Shown here: one piece after another, positions 60,990-64,000 of the stretch
How positions within the stretch are numbered: position 1 is the first letter of the stretch
How the letters are laid out: each line of letters opens with the position of its first letter
Source of the DNA: DATMER01 sp963741305
GTDB taxonomy: Bacteria > Acidobacteriota > Thermoanaerobaculia > Multivoradales > UBA5704
NCBI GenBank assembly: GCA_963741305.1
Contig: CAVUHL010000003.1
Coordinates: 7,502,001-7,566,000 of the forward strand
Length of the DNA: 64,000 nt
Reading direction: 5' to 3'
Position numbers and translations under genes: made by a program
The notes under the pieces: generated by a model
The model's database searches: none
The model's input: only the letters and a program-made list of their open reading frames with translations
Told to the model about the DNA's origin: nothing

Positions 60990-62011
60990 TGCCTGGCGTT
61001 TCCGTCGGCATTTCCGTCATAATGCCTGTCTTCAACGGCCGCCGCTTCCTGCTCGATGCGGTCCGTAGCGTGCTCGCGCAATCGCAGCCCCCGTGCGAGC
61101 TCATCGTGGTGGATGACGGCTCCTCGGATGGCTCGCTTGCCGAGCTGGAAGGCTTCTTGGAGGGGATGCCGGATACGTCCTTTCCAATCCGCGTGCTGCG
61201 GCAGGCCAACGCCGGGCAGTCGGCGGCGCGCAACCTCGCGGCGCGCCAGGCGGAGGGAGAGTACCTGGCCTTCCTCGACCAGGACGACCTGTGGCATCCG
61301 CAGCATCTCGAGCGCCTCGTCGCGCCGCTCGAAGAGGACTCCGCCGTGGGCTGGGCCTACTGCGACTTCGACGAGATGGACTTCGGCGGCAACCTCGTGA
61401 CCCGCGCGTTCCTGAGCGCACAGAGGGTGACGAACCCCAAGCGCACGATCTTCGAGTGCGTGGCCTCCGATCTCATGGTGCTCCCTTCGGCAAGCGTCCT
61501 GCGCCGTACCGCCTTCGAGCAGGTGGGCGGCTTCGACGAGGCGCTTTCCGGATACGAGGATGACGACCTGTTCGTGCGCTTCTTCCGGCTCGGCTGGGAG
61601 CACGTCTTCGTGGACCGCGCGCTGCTGCGCTTCCGCATCCATTCGAACGGCTCGTCGACCTCGCGCCGGTTCATCGACAGCCGCCTGCGGTATGCGGAGA
61701 AGCTCGTGGCGATCCTTCCCGATGACAAGCGCATGCTCCGTTACTACATCCAGGACGGGATCGCGCCGCGCTTCTTCTTCACCTCGCTCGACGACTACGT
61801 GCGGGCCTGTTCGGATCGGGATTGGGAGGGGGCGCGGCTCGCCCTGCAGGCGGTCAACCATTTCGCCCGCCTGCGCCGCCAGGGAGGACGCCTGCGCTGG
61901 AAGCTGCGCTGGATCCAGAATCCGCGCCTGTTCCGGCTGCTCGTCGCCTTCAACGACCGCCTGCCCTACACAGTGCGCTTCATCCGCAACCCGACCGTCA
62001 CGCTGCGCTGA
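60989..62011 (+). CDS. Family 2 glycosyltransferase
   Basis: 340 residues from ATG 60989 (TGATG junction). GT-A motifs are present: VGISVIMPVFNGRRFLLDAV, LIVVDDGSSDGSLAEL, QSAARNLAARQAEGEYLAFL then DQDDLWHP (DxD), and GGFDEALSGYEDDDLFVRFF with the catalytic ED. The C-terminal 100 residues are helical and basic. The acceptor is unknown; the gene is coupled to the two-domain methyltransferase, so they probably act on the same glycan. Confidence 0.92.
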   Translation: MPGVSVGISVIMPVFNGRRFLLDAVRSVLAQSQPPCELIVVDDGSSDGSLAELEGFLEGMPDTSFPIRVLRQANAGQSAARNLAARQAEGEYLAFLDQDDLWHPQHLERLVAPLEEDSAVGWAYCDFDEMDFGGNLVTRAFLSAQRVTNPKRTIFECVASDLMVLPSASVLRRTAFEQVGGFDEALSGYEDDDLFVRFFRLGWEHVFVDRALLRFRIHSNGSSTSRRFIDSRLRYAEKLVAILPDDKRMLRYYIQDGIAPRFFFTSLDDYVRACSDRDWEGARLALQAVNHFARLRRQGGRLRWKLRWIQNPRLFRLLVAFNDRLPYTVRFIRNPTVTLR

Positions 62012-62063
62012 GCTACCGCTCCTCGATCGAAATCAGCTATCCTTGAGCAGCTACCTTGCTGCC

Positions 62064-63428
62064 ATGGAAGACAATCGCGACCCTCGGGACGAGAAGGTGA
62101 CGCTTGGCCAGACGGCCAAGGCCCTCCGCCGCTCGAAGAAGCTTTCGCAAGACGAGATTGCGAAGGAGCTTGGGGTTCGCCGTGACCGTGTTTCGGCTAT
62201 CGAGAGCGGGGCGGCGGCCACTCTCGAGCTGGTTCAAGAGCTCGCGAAGCGGATCGGCTACGGCACGCTCCACGTGGTCAAGACGATGCACCTGTTCGAG
62301 TTCCTGAACGAAGAGCGGCGCAGGCCGTTCGACCCCCTGGGGCCCACGCCTGAACAGGAGATCGCCCTCTACGAGGCCTGCCGAGCGCTGAGCGCCGAAC
62401 TCGAGGCGGTGTACCGTGGCCGTATCCGGCGCGAGAAGCTCGCATGCATTCTGGAGACTGCGAAAAGTCAGTGGAAGCAGCTCAATCGCTTGGCGCCGTC
62501 TCGGAGGCAGGCCGAGATCCGCAGAGACTGCGACTTCCACAACTGGGGGTTCTGCCTCCTTCTCTGCAACGAAAGCGTGCGCCAAGCGACTGATGACCCG
62601 AAGACGGCCATCCATGTCGGCCAGCTCGCGATCGTCGTCGCCCGTTGCTGCGCCGATCTCCCGTGGGCCGATCGCCTTGTGGCCTACGCTCTTGCTCATC
62701 TCGCGAACGCCTACCGCGTCTTGGGCAAGCACTTCGAAGCCGACAGGCTCTTCGCCCAAGCCCACCGTCTCTGGAACTCACTTGGCGCAGCCGCGGCCGA
62801 CCCGGGAGTGCTCGACCCCGGTCGAATTCATCATCTGGAGGCCGCTCTCCGCAAGGATCAGCGCAAGCTGCCCGAGGCACTGGCTCTGCTTGAGCGAGCC
62901 TTCCCAATCAGCAGGGTTCCCGGGCGAATCCTTGTCAGCAGATCGCTTGTCCTCAGCTTGATGGGCTCTTACGAGGAGGCAATCGCGACTCTCCGACGCG
63001 CCGACACGCTCCTCGAAGACCGTGAGCCCAGAGATGAGTTGCTCCTCAATCTCAATACAGGCGTAAATCTCTGTCACCTCAAGAGATTCGATGAGGCGGC
63101 CGTGTTTGCGGCCGCTGCCTTGAGAATCGCAGAGGCCTCAGGAAATCGGATCGACGTCCTGCGCAGCTGCTGGTTGCGAGCCCGCGTGCTTACCGGCCAG
63201 GGAGACCGCCTGCTCGCCCTGAGCATCTACCGGAATCTCCTGGATGAGTTCACCGATCTCAACATGGAGTACGACCTTGCTCTCGTCACTCTCGAGTTCG
63301 GCGATCTCCTTCTTTCTCTCGGTCGCACCAGGGAGTGTCAGTCCCTCACGGCTGGGCTCCCTGAGTATTTCGAGGCGAAGGGGATCTATCAGGAGGCCTT
63401 GGCCGCGCGCAAAGTTCGGCCCCGGTGA
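62064..63428 (+). CDS. XRE-family HTH regulator with TPR-rich C-terminal part
   Basis: 454 residues from ATG 62064; TTG 62043 in the same frame is possible and neither has a clear ribosome site. The HTH is at about 14-68 (LGQTAKALRRSKKLSQDEIA, KELGVRRDRVSAIESG). A long helical part with TPR-like repeats follows (LPEALALLERAF, SYEEAIATLRRADTLLEDRE, RFDEAAVFAAAALRIAEASG). The segment RRDCDFHNWGFCLLLCNES corresponds to the start of the HTH-less TPR protein at 13498-14145. Such proteins resemble peptide- or partner-sensing regulators. Another HTH gene starts 5 nt downstream. Confidence 0.85.
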   Translation: MEDNRDPRDEKVTLGQTAKALRRSKKLSQDEIAKELGVRRDRVSAIESGAAATLELVQELAKRIGYGTLHVVKTMHLFEFLNEERRRPFDPLGPTPEQEIALYEACRALSAELEAVYRGRIRREKLACILETAKSQWKQLNRLAPSRRQAEIRRDCDFHNWGFCLLLCNESVRQATDDPKTAIHVGQLAIVVARCCADLPWADRLVAYALAHLANAYRVLGKHFEADRLFAQAHRLWNSLGAAAADPGVLDPGRIHHLEAALRKDQRKLPEALALLERAFPISRVPGRILVSRSLVLSLMGSYEEAIATLRRADTLLEDREPRDELLLNLNTGVNLCHLKRFDEAAVFAAAALRIAEASGNRIDVLRSCWLRARVLTGQGDRLLALSIYRNLLDEFTDLNMEYDLALVTLEFGDLLLSLGRTRECQSLTAGLPEYFEAKGIYQEALAARKVRPR

Positions 63429-63433
63429 GCGTC

Positions 63434-64000
63434 ATGGCAGCTACTCCTCAAAGAGAGGCTCCGCCGCGAACTTCCATGGACGGCGCGGGTCTCCCGCAAA
63501 ACGATCTCGGCCCCACGGCGCTGCTCGTCAAGCTCGTGCGGAAGATCCTCCTCGACCTCACGCAGGACGAGCTTTCGGCTCGAAGCGGCGTCAACGCGGA
63601 CCTCATCTCCCGCTACGAGAACGGCGCCATCCGGCAGCCAACCCCCAGGAACCTCGACCGGCTTCTGAGCGCGGCCGACGCCCTGGACCTCAAGGAGCCC
63701 CTTCTCTTCGCAGCCGATCACCTCAGCACCCTCCTGAGCCCACCGCCGCCGAGCCCCGCGCCGGCCGGTGACGATCCGCTGCGCATCCGGGATCTCGTTC
63801 AACAGACCTCCCGGCGCCAGTACCTCACCCAGACGCAAACCGATTCACGCTTCTTGACTGGAGAGTATAGCCCTCCAGTCCGGAGGGATTTGTTGCCAGC
63901 GCGCTTCTGCCCCGTTTTCTTCGGACGGTCGTTCTCGGCTGCAACCTCGGCGAGCTGTCGCGCCGTACCGGCATTCACCGGGACGTGCTCTCCCGCTATG
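63434..64000 (+). CDS. XRE-family HTH protein, cut by the window end, with a second HTH in another frame
   Basis: From ATG 63434 the frame encodes an HTH at about residues 28-85 (LLVKLVRKILLDLTQDELSA, RSGVNADLISRYENG) and a Pro-rich linker, and stays open to the window end. From about 63871 the reading frame two bases over gives ALLPRFLRTVVLGCNLGELS and RRTGIHRDVLSRY, which looks like a second copy of the same HTH. Either a frameshift splits a protein with two HTH domains, or a second gene starts there with a start codon I cannot find. A 7-bp hairpin (ACTGGAG/CTCCAGT, 63857-63879) lies at the switch point. Confidence 0.7.
   Translation, partial: MAATPQREAPPRTSMDGAGLPQNDLGPTALLVKLVRKILLDLTQDELSARSGVNADLISRYENGAIRQPTPRNLDRLLSAADALDLKEPLLFAADHLSTLLSPPPPSPAPAGDDPLRIRDLVQQTSRRQYLTQTQTDSRFLTGEYSPPVRRDLLPARFCPVFFGRSFSAATSASCRAVPAFTGTCSPAM

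Overview
The window is about 64 kb of high-GC DNA from a Gram-negative bacterium. ADP-heptose/LPS genes, a PilB ATPase, lipoproteins and many signal peptides point to two membranes. My best placement is Acidobacteriota, possibly Thermoanaerobaculia. The clues are subtilisin-like proteases with PPC, DNRLRE and VDTR-type C-terminal domains, a VWA-like secreted protein, HTH proteins with TPR tails and an 11-subunit complex I operon. This placement is inference, because no rRNA lies in the window. I saw no tRNA, rRNA, CRISPR array, intact transposase or integrase.

Layout: 1-5.6 kb, addB (5' end cut off) and addA for double-strand-break repair. 5.6-6.4 kb, a UPF0175/PIN-like toxin-antitoxin pair whose toxin carries an in-frame amber codon. 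6.4-16.8 kb, a secreted S8 protease facing a leftward series: SWIB protein, TerC, PntA-alpha, TPR protein, NrtS, gamma-glutamyltransferase and a VWA-like protein. 17-20.5 kb, tmk-holB, a lipid-anchored DsbA-like protein and a small lipoprotein. 20.6-22.7 kb, an aromatic-amino-acid-type decarboxylase translationally coupled to an iodotyrosine-deiodinase-like flavoprotein. 22.9-31.3 kb, a second S8 protease, a truncated nucleotidyltransferase, methyltransferase and glycosyltransferases, and an M20 peptidase. 31.4-39 kb, pilB, an ADP-heptose operon, a PrnA-like tryptophan halogenase, cupin, GDPD and a decayed PIN module. 39-42.5 kb, a secreted protein, a MidA-type methyltransferase and a nucleotidyltransferase two-gene module. 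42.6-53.2 kb, nuoABCDHIJKLMN behind a good sigma70-like promoter. 53.2-56 kb, an ECF sigma/zinc anti-sigma pair, a cysteine-less thioredoxin-fold protein and an esterase. 56-58 kb, a repeat array and a broken NACHT-HEAT gene. 58.2-64 kb, a two-methyltransferase fusion, a glycosyltransferase and two HTH regulators, the last running off the end.

The most unusual non-coding signal is a set of three unrelated-looking intergenic arrays (22.66-22.87, 40.09-40.49 and 55.98-56.48 kb). Each is built from very degenerate units with a period of 20-21 bp, close to two helical turns. Two have their halves in opposite orientation, and the third has a small inverted repeat in every unit. A separate family of CCCTCTCC...GGAGAGGG palindromes occurs near tmk, after the DsbA gene, and as a 65-bp inverted pair after nuoN.

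A halogen theme links two loci: a flavin-dependent tryptophan halogenase and a reductive-dehalogenase-like nitroreductase coupled to an amino-acid decarboxylase. Several mobile or defence modules are visibly decaying: an amber-interrupted toxin, a truncated nucleotidyltransferase, a truncated PIN and a broken NACHT gene.
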